In this document: positions 23,868-32,813 of the stretch, one piece after another | Layout of the letters: each line of letters opens with the position of its first letter | How positions within the stretch are numbered: position 1 is the first letter of the stretch | Assembly: GCA_017993775.1 (NCBI GenBank) | Contig: JAGOMA010000004.1 | Location: 124,001 to 188,000, forward strand | Direction: 5' to 3' | Length of the DNA: 64,000 nt | From: Chloroflexota bacterium | Lineage (GTDB): Bacteria > Chloroflexota > Anaerolineae > Promineifilales > Promineifilaceae | Program-made: the position numbers and the translations under genes | The notes under the pieces: model-generated | The model's database searches: none | Seen by the model: the letters and a program-made list of their open reading frames with translations, nothing else | Told to the model about the DNA's origin: nothing

Positions 23868-25523
23868 ATGGCAAAAGGTAACGGAGAAACGGCCGTGAGC
23901 GAAAAAAAACCATTCACTCAAAAAATGTTGGATGGTATTGAACGCATCGGCAACAAAGTTCCCCATCCGGTACTCATGTTTTTGTACCTGATCATTATCG
24001 TAGTGGCCCTTTCCCACATTCTTTATTTAATGGGAGTTAGCGTAACCGAAGATATTGCCGTACCAATCGCGGTCCAAACCGAAGGAGCCTATTACACAGA
24101 CTCCACTGAACCCGGGCAGATCCTGCCATCAGAGCCTTACGATGCCCAATTTGAGATAAAACAGCAGACCATTGCCATACAAAGCCTGCTTTCCGTTGAA
24201 GGGCTGCGTTTCATCTTCACTTCCTTTGTATCAAATTTCGCCAGCTTTAGCGTTGTCGCTGTCATTTTGGTGGCGATGGTTGGTGTGGGCGTGGCCGAAG
24301 AGTCCGGTCTGATGGGAGCCCTGATACGTAAAACAGTCAAAGTAACTCCGCGCCAACTCATCACCTTTATCCTTGTCTTCGTTGGCGTTCTATCGAGTGT
24401 GGCCACAGACGCGGGCTACTTGATTTTGATTCCTCTAGGCGCAATTGCCTTCCTAAGCCTCGGCCGTCATCCCCTTGCTGGCGTAGCGGCAGCTTTTGGT
24501 GGGGTAAGCGCCGTCTTTGCCGTAAACATTTTTATTACTCCGTTAGATGGCATGCTGACAGAAATCACCAACGAAGCTATTAGCCTGGCCGGCGGCCAAC
24601 CGATTACCATTGTCGCCAACTATTTTTTTGCTGTCGCCTCCACCATTATCCTGAGCATTGTTGCGGCCGTAATCACCGATCGAATCATTGAGCCTCGTTT
24701 GGGCACGTACCACCTATCAGACGATTCGCTAGCTGAAGAAGCGCAAAGTGCCGAAGCAGCTGCTGCCGAAACGAAAGGCTTGCGGTATGCCCTCTTCGCT
24801 TTTCTCGGCATGCTCGCCCTGGTGCTGCTGCTAGCGCTGCCGTCTGGCGCGCCACTGCGTGATCCAGTCACAGGCGCCATTATTGGAAACACGCCGTTCA
24901 TGTCCAGTCTTATCTTCATCATTACGCTCTTTTTCTTGCTTGCCGGGATTGGTTATGGCCTGGGAGCTAAAACAATCACTAGCAGCGCGGATGTTATCAA
25001 AGGTGTGACCAAGACATTTGCCTCCCTGGCCGGACTCATCTTTATGCTCCTCATGATCAGCCAGTTTATTGCCTTCTTTAACTTTAGCAACATGCCGCAG
25101 GTTGTAGCGATTTGGATGGCTGACACCTTGGAACAGGCCAATATCGGCGCGATTCCTCTGTTGATTGGCTTCATTCTGGTTATCATGCTCCTCAACGTCA
25201 TTATCCCCAACGTGATTCCGAAATGGGCTATCTTTGCGCCTATATTTATTCCGGTCTTTCTGCGCTTAAATGTCGCCCCGCAAACCGTGTTGGCCGCCTA
25301 TCGTGTTGGCGACTCGCCCACAAACATCATTACTCCGCTGATGGTCTATCTTCCTTTTGTGCTTACGGTCGTGCAGCGGTATCAGAAGGACGCAGGCATT
25401 GGCACCGTTATTGCGTTGATGCTGCCCTATACATTGATTATTTCTATTGTGTGGATATTGCTTTTTGTTGTATGGTTTGCGCTAGGAATTCCTTTAGGAC
25501 CTGGCTATCCGGTGAGTTTTTAA
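23868..25523 (+). CDS. AbgT-family transporter
   Basis: I place the start at the ATG at 23868, directly behind AGGAGAAAAA; a longer frame from 23802 lacks a ribosome site. The product has 551 residues with about 12 hydrophobic segments and an extracytoplasmic loop after the first (about 60-105). The family motif VGVGVAEESGLMGALIRK and the late LNVIIPNVIPKWAIFAPIFIP and YRVGDSPTNIITPLMVYLPF segments are typical of AbgT. The founding member in E. coli takes up p-aminobenzoyl-glutamate. Others export antifolates. It follows the M20 peptidase gene closely, mirroring the abg gene association, so a shared role is likely. Confidence 0.92.
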   Translation: MAKGNGETAVSEKKPFTQKMLDGIERIGNKVPHPVLMFLYLIIIVVALSHILYLMGVSVTEDIAVPIAVQTEGAYYTDSTEPGQILPSEPYDAQFEIKQQTIAIQSLLSVEGLRFIFTSFVSNFASFSVVAVILVAMVGVGVAEESGLMGALIRKTVKVTPRQLITFILVFVGVLSSVATDAGYLILIPLGAIAFLSLGRHPLAGVAAAFGGVSAVFAVNIFITPLDGMLTEITNEAISLAGGQPITIVANYFFAVASTIILSIVAAVITDRIIEPRLGTYHLSDDSLAEEAQSAEAAAAETKGLRYALFAFLGMLALVLLLALPSGAPLRDPVTGAIIGNTPFMSSLIFIITLFFLLAGIGYGLGAKTITSSADVIKGVTKTFASLAGLIFMLLMISQFIAFFNFSNMPQVVAIWMADTLEQANIGAIPLLIGFILVIMLLNVIIPNVIPKWAIFAPIFIPVFLRLNVAPQTVLAAYRVGDSPTNIITPLMVYLPFVLTVVQRYQKDAGIGTVIALMLPYTLIISIVWILLFVVWFALGIPLGPGYPVSF

Positions 25524-25545
25524 TGCCGTATGATCCGATAATCTT

Positions 25546-27210
25546 ATGACTCAAAAAACTGGTTCCCCCAATAAAGCTCAACCTGATCAGCTTGGATCGT
25601 GGCTGCCTTTGGTCGTCATCCTTCTCGCTCAGATCCAGATGGCTTTTAATGTCAACGCCCTGCCGGTTTCTATTGGCCCTATTGTTGAGGATCTTAACAC
25701 CTCGGCGACGAGTGTAGGCACAGCGCTTGTTTTTTATTCGTTGTTCGTGGCCGCTTTTGTGATGCTGGGCGCGAAGATTGGTAAGCTCTATGGGGAACGC
25801 CGCGTTTTTCAGATCACAGCCTTGATGCATGGTGCAGCAATGGCCTTGATGGCGCTTAGTCCTAGCGCAAGGGCGATGAACCTGGCCCAGGCTTTGGCCG
25901 GATTGGCCGCGGCCGCGTTGGTTCCTACCCTGGTTGTGCTGATTGCGGCCAACTATCGTGGGAAGCAGCAAGCTCAGGCTCTTGGGATTATGGCGGGCAC
26001 ACCTGCCATTTCCGGCGCGCTGGCATTTTTTATTGCTGGTGTTCTTGGCACCCTGCTGACGTGGCGGCTTTCTTTCGGCCTGCTTAGTATCCTCTCTGTC
26101 CTTGTTTTTATTCTTAGCTTCCGGCTGAAGCCCATTACGCGTCAGCCGGACATTAAAATTGATGGGGTTGGTGCGCTCCTGGCAGCGTTGGCCATCATTT
26201 TGATCTCATTGGGATTCAATAATTTGAATGCCTGGGGGATTGCAACAGCCAAACCGGCCGCGCCGTTTGCGCTTCTGGGTTTGTCACCTGCGCCATTTAT
26301 GGTGATTTTGGGCATTGTGTTTGGACAGGGCTTTTTTGCCTGGTCTCATCGACGAACGACTAGAGAGAAGACACCGCTGCTGGCTTTAGAAGTGCTGGAC
26401 TCTCCGGAAGAGCGATCTAACATCGTGTCGCTGTTGGTGATCGGCGCGCTTGGTCCAGCGGTTAACTTTTTGATTCCTCTATATATTCAAATCGTACAGG
26501 ACCAGAGTAGTTTGTTTACGGCCGTTACCGTTATCCCCTACACACTCTCCATTGCTGGCGCCGCCATTCTCATCGTCCGCCTCTATGATCGGTTAACCCC
26601 CCGCCAGATCGCTACCACAAGCTTTGTTATAGTTGCTGTGGGATTGGTATTCCTGTCACTAACCATACGCAATGAATGGTCCACTCCCTTCGTCATCCTG
26701 TGCCTGATCATGATCGGCCTGGGAGAAGGTTCGCTGATCACGTTGCTGTTTAATGTCATGGTATCCGCTTCGCCCAAAGAATTGGCCGGCGATGTGGGCG
26801 CCTTGCGCGGTGTGGCCAACAATCTTTCCACGGCCTTGGGCACAGCCTTCGCCGGAGTGGCAGCGGTGGGTCTACTAAGTTTGTTTGTTACCAATGGGCT
26901 TGTTCAGGCAGCAATTCCCGATTCGCTCAAGGTGCAAGTCAACCTAGACAACATCAACTTCGTCACCAATGATCAGCTAGAGACGGTACTGGGGACAACC
27001 ACAGCCACGCCAGAACAGGTGAATGAGGCCATACGGATAAATGAGGATGCCCGACTGCGCGCACTGAAGGCCTCTTTCTTGATATTGGCCGGATTCTCGC
27101 TTTTGGCTTTGGTCCCGGCCATGGGTCTGCCAAATTATGTGCCAGGAGAAGTGCCTGCTCCTTCTCCCCCTGGCAAAGGCAAGCGCAAAAAAGAAAATGC
27201 CTCGTCCTGA
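25546..27210 (+). CDS. MFS transporter, DHA2-like (14 TM)
   Basis: The 554-residue protein has about 14 hydrophobic segments. An Arg/Lys-containing loop between segments 2 and 3 (GAKIGKLYGERRVFQIT) matches the motif-A region of the major facilitator superfamily. Motif-C-like glycines appear in segment 5 (IMAGTPAISGALAFFIAG). The length and segment number fit the DHA2 drug:proton antiporter subgroup. Late in the protein is an extracytoplasmic loop of about 80 residues before the last helix, and the C-terminus is a short basic tail. It lies 22 bases after the AbgT gene with no clear ribosome site of its own, suggesting coupled expression. The substrate is unknown. Confidence 0.88.
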   Translation: MTQKTGSPNKAQPDQLGSWLPLVVILLAQIQMAFNVNALPVSIGPIVEDLNTSATSVGTALVFYSLFVAAFVMLGAKIGKLYGERRVFQITALMHGAAMALMALSPSARAMNLAQALAGLAAAALVPTLVVLIAANYRGKQQAQALGIMAGTPAISGALAFFIAGVLGTLLTWRLSFGLLSILSVLVFILSFRLKPITRQPDIKIDGVGALLAALAIILISLGFNNLNAWGIATAKPAAPFALLGLSPAPFMVILGIVFGQGFFAWSHRRTTREKTPLLALEVLDSPEERSNIVSLLVIGALGPAVNFLIPLYIQIVQDQSSLFTAVTVIPYTLSIAGAAILIVRLYDRLTPRQIATTSFVIVAVGLVFLSLTIRNEWSTPFVILCLIMIGLGEGSLITLLFNVMVSASPKELAGDVGALRGVANNLSTALGTAFAGVAAVGLLSLFVTNGLVQAAIPDSLKVQVNLDNINFVTNDQLETVLGTTTATPEQVNEAIRINEDARLRALKASFLILAGFSLLALVPAMGLPNYVPGEVPAPSPPGKGKRKKENASS

Positions 27211-27346
27211 CAATGCAGGCTGCTCCTGGCATTACAATCTCAATAAGCATATTTTCCCGAGTGATTGGCGGTCATCTTGCTGCCAATCATTTCAACCAAA
27301 ACAGGTGTAAAACAATGCACCCTTTAGCAACAAGGAGAACTAAAAA

Positions 27347-27844
27347 ATGAGTGATTTAATTGTTCTGTCGTTTGATAATGAGGCCAGCGCCTTTCAGATG
27401 CGCGATAAGCTTCTGGACATGCAAAAGCAGCAGGTCATTACACTCGCCGATGCCGCCATCGTCATACGAGATAAAAAAGGCAAACCCAAGGTAAAACAGC
27501 TCCATAGTCTTGTTGGCGCCGGGGCAATGGGCGGCGCATTTTGGGGCATGCTTATTGGTCTGCTCTTTTTTGCGCCCTGGCTGGGCATGGCGGCCGGCGC
27601 TCTGGGCGGCGCTTTGGGCGGCAAATTTAATGATATTGGCGTCGATGACAAATTCATCAAAGAAGTTGGCGAGACAATTGAGCCAGGACATGCAGCTCTA
27701 TTTTTGCTGGTTGTAAAAGTTACGGCCGACAAGGTTTTGCCAGAACTTGCCTCTTTCAACGCCAAGGTGTTGCAGACGTCCCTTTCCAACGAAGATGAAG
27801 CTCGACTGCGCGAAACCTTTGGCGCAGAAGACGTAGAAGCTTAA
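27347..27844 (+). CDS. DUF1269-family membrane protein
   Basis: The 165-residue protein starts behind AAGGAG. The N-terminal half is a ferredoxin-like fold segment (MSDLIVLSFDNEASAFQMRD). The centre (about 60-90) is a very Gly/Ala-rich hydrophobic hairpin (GAGAMGGAFWGMLIGLLFF, then GMAAGALGGALGGKF). The C-terminal half repeats the alpha/beta pattern (HAALFLLVVKVTADKVLPEL). This layout is characteristic of DUF1269. The function is unknown; members often accompany stress or transport genes. It is followed by a good terminator. Confidence 0.88.
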   Translation: MSDLIVLSFDNEASAFQMRDKLLDMQKQQVITLADAAIVIRDKKGKPKVKQLHSLVGAGAMGGAFWGMLIGLLFFAPWLGMAAGALGGALGGKFNDIGVDDKFIKEVGETIEPGHAALFLLVVKVTADKVLPELASFNAKVLQTSLSNEDEARLRETFGAEDVEA

Positions 27845-27852
27845 TTGGCCTA

Positions 27853-27898
27853 GCAGGCCCATCCAAAGGTACCAAGCTTTTGGATGGGCTGCTCTTTT
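27853..27898 (+). terminator. Rho-independent terminator after the DUF1269 gene
   Basis: GCAGGCCCATCCAAA (27,853-27,867) pairs with TTTGGATGGGCTGC (27,879-27,892) with one bulge, followed by TCTTTT. It begins 9 bases after the DUF1269 stop codon. Confidence 0.8.
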
Positions 27899-27909
27899 GG
27901 GAGGTAATT

Positions 27910-28395
27910 ATGATGAGACGTGGTCCCAGCAGACGAGCCGCTCGACGTACTGTTCGGCGGGTAAGCCGACGACGGGTGCGTATGCGGCGCAGACGGATGT
28001 TATTGGCTGGCGGCATGGTAGCCATTGCGGTGGCGGGTACGAGTACTGCCATAAAGCTGAGCCAACAAGATGCGCAGCGCATTGAACAGCATACCGGGAA
28101 AAAGCCAGAAGATCTGACCGAAGATCAGTTAGATGAGGCGATTACTGACCTGAACATAGAGGCAGCAGAGTTAACTGACGCAGAAGTGGCCGCAATCGAG
28201 GCTGCGGATGCTCAACCGGCAGCGGCAGCCCCTCAGCCTGCCCCGCCCCCACCCACGGCCGCCGTACAACCTCCGGCGGCCCCGGCGCAGCTCGACTACA
28301 TCACGGAACTAAAAAAGCTGGCCGAGCTGCGAGACATGGGCATTATTACGGCCGACGACTTTGAGGCAAAGAAAAAGCAGTTACTCGGACTGTAG
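27910..28395 (+). CDS. SHOCT-domain protein with Arg-rich N-terminus
   Basis: The ATG at 27910 stands 6 bases behind GGGAGG, so I prefer it to a longer frame from 27880 that runs into the preceding terminator. The 161-residue product begins with about 30 residues containing many arginines, then one membrane helix (MLLAGGMVAIAVAGT). A soluble helical part follows (HTGKKPEDLTEDQLDEAITD), then a Pro/Ala-rich linker. The protein ends in a SHOCT domain (ITELKKLAELRDMGIITADD). SHOCT marks short C-terminal oligomerisation modules. The basic N-terminus on the cytoplasmic side could bind nucleic acid or anionic lipid; this is inference. A hairpin follows the gene. Confidence 0.85.
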   Translation: MMRRGPSRRAARRTVRRVSRRRVRMRRRRMLLAGGMVAIAVAGTSTAIKLSQQDAQRIEQHTGKKPEDLTEDQLDEAITDLNIEAAELTDAEVAAIEAADAQPAAAAPQPAPPPPTAAVQPPAAPAQLDYITELKKLAELRDMGIITADDFEAKKKQLLGL

Positions 28396-28409
28396 TGGCT
28401 GGCAATGAT

Positions 28410-28465
28410 AGCTGGTTGGCTGGATGGTTTGGGTGTCGGACCACCAACCAATCAGCTTTTTATTT
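28410..28465 (+). terminator. Probable terminator after the SHOCT gene
   Basis: AGCTGGTTGGCTGGATGGT (from 28,410) pairs imperfectly with ACCACCAACCAATCAGCT (ending 28,457), followed by TTTTTATTT. Confidence 0.6.
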
Positions 28466-28599
28466 GCCTGCTGCTTGTGCCATGCCCTGCCGAAACCTGC
28501 TGGCCATCCTCATTTCTGATGTGGCGTGATTGCCATTCCCCTCGGTGGGCAGCCCCCAAACAACCAATTTACTTATTACTGCCATGACATAAAGGGTAT

Positions 28600-30417
28600 A
28601 TGAAACAGTTCTCGCAAAAATTTTTGGTGCTTCTTTCGCTGGTCCTTGCGCTGGCAGCCTGCTCATCACCCGCCCCCACCACACCGATGGAAGCTATCAC
28701 GGCCGTTCCTGTGCTAGAGCCAACCGTCGTGCCAATTACCTCGCCAACGGCCGTGCCCACAGAAACGAATACGGCCGTAACCGGTCTTCCACCCGTCGTT
28801 AACTACAACCTGGGTGACGCCACCCTCACACAGTCTCGTTTTCCGCAAGACAGCCGTTTTCACGAAATGCCGGTGCGTCTCAACGGCATCATCGCTGTCC
28901 CAGACACCGACGGTGGCCCGTTTCCGGTTATTGTGATTTTTCATGGCAATCACCCCGGCTGCCCCTTAGATGAGATGAGTGTGGACCGCTGGCCTTGCGC
29001 CCCCGAAGTAGAACAGCCCAATTACCAAGGCTTCGATTACCTCGTCGGTTATCTTGCCTCCCAGGGTTATGTTGCCTTATCCATCAACGGCAACGCCGAA
29101 AACACGTTCGGCTATGGCGAAGGGCTGCCCGGCGAGCGGTTGGCCCAACTGGTGGAAATGCACCTCAGCGCCCTGGCAACGGCGGCGGCTGGCGGCCAAA
29201 ATGATTTTGGCGTGGCCTTAAACGGCCGTGCCGACATGCGTCACCTGGTTCTGATAGGCCATTCGCGCGGCGGCGAAGCTATCGTCTGGCTGGCCGAGGC
29301 GCTGGGCCTTGCCGCGCCGGATGCGTTCGATCATTTTGGCTACGGCCCGGTCGATGGGCTGCTGCTGCTGGCGCCGGCTGTCACTTTTGCTTTACCGGCG
29401 GCCCCTACCGTGCCGATGGCCGCTATTTTGCCCGCTTGTGACGGCGATGTCGTCTTCCAGGAAGGACAGCTTTTTTACGAAGCGGCGCGGATGAACCCAG
29501 ACCAAAGCCAATGGGCCACGTCAATCTGGTTAGAGCGCGGCAATCACAACCAGTTTAACAGCATTCTCGGCCCTGATCCCATGGGCGGCAGCAACAACGG
29601 CCGTACAGAATGCCAACCGCTGCTGACTGGTGAAGAGCAGCGCACTTTTCTACTTGATTACACCACCGACTTTCTAACGGCCGTTTACCACGACGATCCC
29701 ACAATGGTCAGCGAGGCCATGTCCAGAATGGGGCTAGACGTGCAGACACCGGCTCCAGACAGTTTATATGGACGTCCAGGGCGCATTTCGGCGCTGGTGG
29801 CTGCGGCCAATCGTCTCACCCTTCTCATTCCCCAATCTAACGACGAATTGACCGCCAATCTAGCCGGTGGCAAGGTGGTGGCCGATGGTGTAGATGCGAT
29901 GTTCTGCGAAGAAGGGTATTACACGCCGCAGATGAAACCGGGCAGCGAACCATGCAAACGTGTTAATCTGACTGTTCCCGGCGACCCGGCAATGTTGGTT
30001 GCCGCCTGGGAGCAGAGCGGCGCGGCGCTGCGGTTTACACTACCGGATGGCGCAGGCGATCTGAGCGATTTTACGACGATAAGTTTGCGAACGGCCGTAA
30101 ACCCATTATCACCCTTGAACGCCCAGAACAGCTACCAGGCGTTCTCCATTCGCCTAACAGACAGCGCCGGAAATCAATCAGCCATACAAACACGCCCTAC
30201 CGAACCCGCTCTTAGTTTCCCAGTCGGATCTGTTGAAGAAGACAGTTTCTTTGAAGGCGGCCAATTCTCCGGGCGCGTCCCCATAACAACCATTCGTCTG
30301 CCGCTAGGCGATTTCTCAGGAATAAATCTGGCCGACATCACCGAAGTGGCGTTGGTATTCGATCAAACATCCAGCGGCTCTCTCTTCATGGGCGACCTGG
30401 AATTTGTAAAGCCTTGA
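28600..30417 (+). CDS. Alpha/beta-hydrolase lipoprotein
   Basis: The 605-residue protein is a lipoprotein (lipobox LAA-Cys21) with a Pro/Thr/Val-rich linker to about residue 65. The hydrolase core follows: IFHGNHPG (113-120) provides the oxyanion region and GHSRGG (220-225) the nucleophile elbow, with Ser222. The Asp is likely in AILPACDGD, as in dienelactone- or PET-hydrolase-like enzymes, and the His in ERGNHNQFN. The last about 200 residues form a second beta-rich domain that may bind a surface or substrate. Cysteines in CPLDEMSVDRWPC suggest a disulfide. It is probably a cell-surface esterase or lipase. Four different ACGGCCGT copies lie in the first half alone. Confidence 0.86.
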   Translation: MKQFSQKFLVLLSLVLALAACSSPAPTTPMEAITAVPVLEPTVVPITSPTAVPTETNTAVTGLPPVVNYNLGDATLTQSRFPQDSRFHEMPVRLNGIIAVPDTDGGPFPVIVIFHGNHPGCPLDEMSVDRWPCAPEVEQPNYQGFDYLVGYLASQGYVALSINGNAENTFGYGEGLPGERLAQLVEMHLSALATAAAGGQNDFGVALNGRADMRHLVLIGHSRGGEAIVWLAEALGLAAPDAFDHFGYGPVDGLLLLAPAVTFALPAAPTVPMAAILPACDGDVVFQEGQLFYEAARMNPDQSQWATSIWLERGNHNQFNSILGPDPMGGSNNGRTECQPLLTGEEQRTFLLDYTTDFLTAVYHDDPTMVSEAMSRMGLDVQTPAPDSLYGRPGRISALVAAANRLTLLIPQSNDELTANLAGGKVVADGVDAMFCEEGYYTPQMKPGSEPCKRVNLTVPGDPAMLVAAWEQSGAALRFTLPDGAGDLSDFTTISLRTAVNPLSPLNAQNSYQAFSIRLTDSAGNQSAIQTRPTEPALSFPVGSVEEDSFFEGGQFSGRVPITTIRLPLGDFSGINLADITEVALVFDQTSSGSLFMGDLEFVKP

Positions 30418-30463
30418 TGATCCCCAAAAGCACGCAGACACACTTCTAGTTCCCAAAAATAAT

Positions 30464-30492
30464 GGGGCGCAGATCTTAAAAATCTGCGCCCC
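30464..30492. terminator. Bidirectional terminator between convergent genes
   Basis: GGGGCGCAGAT (30,464-30,474) pairs perfectly with ATCTGCGCCCC (30,482-30,492). The minus side continues ATTATTTTT, and the plus side ACTAAAAC. It serves chiefly the minus-strand importer operon ending at 30,554. Confidence 0.8.
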
Positions 30493-30553
30493 ACTAAAAC
30501 AAAGGCCCTCATAAAGGGGGGTTGCCATCAATTGATTGCCGCTTCGTAATCAG

Positions 30554-30760
30554 TTATTCCCAGTCATCAAACCGTTTGCTCTGCCCCACCATCGTCGCCG
30601 CGCCAAGAATGCCCAAAAAAACGCCGATAACTGAGGTGGCGAAAGCTAAAAAGTTAAGAAAAAAAGTCGATTCCAGCACACCCATAACGATCAAAAATGG
30701 CAGCACAGCGCCGGTCAGCACCATAAAAAAACCAACCACAATCAACCGGTTTTTCAGCAT
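30554..30760 (-). CDS. Small two-helix membrane protein (68 aa)
   Basis: The short protein has two hydrophobic helices (about 7-27 and 33-55) and a charged C-terminal tail ending KRFDDWE. A clear AAGGAAG ribosome site stands 6 bases before its ATG. It lies 12 bases after the importer ATPase gene on the same strand and just before a strong terminator, so it is the last gene of that operon. I do not recognise a family. It could be a helper of the importer or an unrelated small membrane protein. Confidence 0.7.
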   Translation of the reverse strand: MLKNRLIVVGFFMVLTGAVLPFLIVMGVLESTFFLNFLAFATSVIGVFLGILGAATMVGQSKRFDDWE

Positions 30761-30772
30761 GCCACACTTCCT

Positions 30773-31804
30773 TTATTTCTCGTCGCTAAACAGCCAGCAC
30801 GCAACGCGATGGCCTTCCGCCACCACCACATTGGGCGGCTCTTTAACATCGCAAACGCCTTCAATCATATGCGCGCAGCGCGGGTTAAAGCGGCATCCCT
30901 GTGGCGGATTTACCAGACTTGGCGGTTCTCCTCTGGGAACTTCTCGCATCACCAGGGCATTATCCGCATTGGGATCAGAAGAAGCTTCTAAAAGCGCCAG
31001 GGTATAAGGATGTCTGGGGTCTTTTAACAGGTCTTCCATTTTTGCAATTTCGACAACCTCGCCGGCATACATCACAAAAATGAATTCGGAGAAGTAACGA
31101 ACAGTGGAAAGATCATGGGTGATGTAGATCACGGCCAGATTATGCGTTTCCTGCAAGTTGCGCAGCAACCGCAATATCTCGACGCGCACGGAAGCGTCAA
31201 GCATGGATACCGGCTCATCGGCTACCAATAGCTTTGGATTCATCACCATAGCGCGGGCAATCACCACACGCTGCTGCTGCCCACCACTAAGCATGTGCGG
31301 GAATTTGGGCAAGATCTCTTCAACCGGCGTCAACTTCACTTCTTCCAGAGATTGACGAATACGGCTCAGGCGTTCTTCTTTGTCTTTCACACCATTGATA
31401 ATTAGAGGCTCTTCCAGAATCCGTTGGATGGACATGAAAGGTGGCAGGGCGCCGTAAGGATCTTGCTGGATATAACCGATTTTAGCGCGATACAGGCGAA
31501 GCTCTTCACCTTGCGTTTCGGTGAGGCGGGAGTTGTCGAAGACAATATCCCCTTTTGTTGGCCGGTTGAGGCCCATAATCGTTTTCATGAGACTGGATTT
31601 GCCACAGCCGCTTTCACCCACGCAGGCCATGGCTTCGCCTTGTTTCAGATCAAACGAAACGCCATCCACCGCGCGAACATAACCAGCGTGTCCAAAGCCA
31701 AAGCGTTTTAGCTCGTACCACACATGCAGGTCTTGAATCTGTAAGAGTGACGTATTGTTTACAGGTGGGGTTTGTATCAGGTCACCGTTTGTATTGTTAC
31801 TCAT
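30773..31804 (-). CDS. Peptide ABC importer ATPase (OppF/DppF-like)
   Basis: The 343-residue ATPase carries Walker A GESGCGKSS (63-71), signature LSGGQQQRVVIARAM, Walker B LLVADEPVSMLD and the switch His in IYITHDLSTV. The C-terminal oligopeptide/dipeptide extension with spaced cysteines (GCRFNPRCAHMIEGVC) is present and in related transporters holds an iron-sulfur cluster. It forms the cytoplasmic motor with the ATPase encoded just upstream and energises uptake of oligopeptides or a related solute. Confidence 0.95.
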   Translation of the reverse strand: MSNNTNGDLIQTPPVNNTSLLQIQDLHVWYELKRFGFGHAGYVRAVDGVSFDLKQGEAMACVGESGCGKSSLMKTIMGLNRPTKGDIVFDNSRLTETQGEELRLYRAKIGYIQQDPYGALPPFMSIQRILEEPLIINGVKDKEERLSRIRQSLEEVKLTPVEEILPKFPHMLSGGQQQRVVIARAMVMNPKLLVADEPVSMLDASVRVEILRLLRNLQETHNLAVIYITHDLSTVRYFSEFIFVMYAGEVVEIAKMEDLLKDPRHPYTLALLEASSDPNADNALVMREVPRGEPPSLVNPPQGCRFNPRCAHMIEGVCDVKEPPNVVVAEGHRVACWLFSDEK

Positions 31805-31843
31805 TGTTATAGATATTTCCCTTTGCCATGCCGTGTTGATGGT

Positions 31844-32809
31844 TTAGACATACAGCCAACATTTAACTTTACGGCCGTCTTCCCGCACAACTGTAGGAGG
31901 CTCCTCATGACACTTATCGAAACGCGCCAGACACCTGTCAGCAAAACGGCAGCCAGTCGGTGGATTTAACAGACTGGGCGGTTGCCCGGTAATGAAATCT
32001 GGCTCGACTGTCTCGCGCAAACGGGGCACACTGGCCATCAACTTTTGCGAATAAGGGTGCAGCGGACTGGTAAAGAAACGGCGCGCATCACTTACCTCAA
32101 CGATCTGCCCCGCATACATCACAGCAACATCGTCGGCCAACTCGCTCGAAGTGGCAATATCATGCGTGATTAAGATAAAACTCGTATCCAATTCTTGCTT
32201 AACACGTTTCATGAGGTTCATGATGTTTGCCTGCGTCAAAACATCCAAAGCTGACGTCGGTTCATCAAGAATCACCAGGTCCGGCAAAGTAACCAAAGAC
32301 ATAGCCAGGGCCGCGCGCTGCCGCATGCCACCACTTAATTCAAACGCGTACCGGTGCAAAAAGTCTGCGGGAACGCCTACCTGCTCGAACATGCGCAGCG
32401 CCTGAACCAGGGCCTCTTTTTTGTTGAGTCCCAAATGCACCATAGCCGGCTCTGCCACCTGATCACCGATGCGCATCACCGGGTTCAATGCATTCATAGC
32501 TGCTTGTGGCACCATGGAGATTTTTTTCCAACGCACTTCCTTTCGGAAATTCTCGTCGTTTAAATCCATGATATTTTCATCGTGCAGCAGCACTTCACCA
32601 TCGTAGGTGCTGACGTTTCGAGGTAAAAGCCGCAAAATCGCTTTCGCTAAAGAGCTTTTTCCACAGCCGGATTCGCCGATGACAACCGTAGCCTTATTTC
32701 GTGACAGATCGAAATCGACCCCATCTACGGCCTGGACCACGCCTTTTTGGGTTTGAAAATGCAGTCTCAGCCCTCTTACTTTCAGAAGTTCGTTCTTCGT
32801 TGCATCCAT
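31844..32809 (-). CDS. Peptide ABC importer ATPase (OppD/DppD-like)
   Basis: I read 321 residues from the ATG at 32809; GGAG lies at the end of the preceding permease gene, while a longer frame would overlap that gene by 59 bases. Walker A GESGCGKSS (45-53), signature LSGGMRQRAALAMSL, Walker B LVILDEPTSALD and the His in LITHDIATS are all intact. The C-terminal Cys-containing extension (GCRFADRCLARFDKC) is typical of peptide importers. It pairs with the second ATPase encoded 39 bases downstream. Only 4 bases separate it from the permease stop, suggesting translational coupling. Confidence 0.95.
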   Translation of the reverse strand: MDATKNELLKVRGLRLHFQTQKGVVQAVDGVDFDLSRNKATVVIGESGCGKSSLAKAILRLLPRNVSTYDGEVLLHDENIMDLNDENFRKEVRWKKISMVPQAAMNALNPVMRIGDQVAEPAMVHLGLNKKEALVQALRMFEQVGVPADFLHRYAFELSGGMRQRAALAMSLVTLPDLVILDEPTSALDVLTQANIMNLMKRVKQELDTSFILITHDIATSSELADDVAVMYAGQIVEVSDARRFFTSPLHPYSQKLMASVPRLRETVEPDFITGQPPSLLNPPTGCRFADRCLARFDKCHEEPPTVVREDGRKVKCWLYV

Positions 32810-32813
32810 CGTT

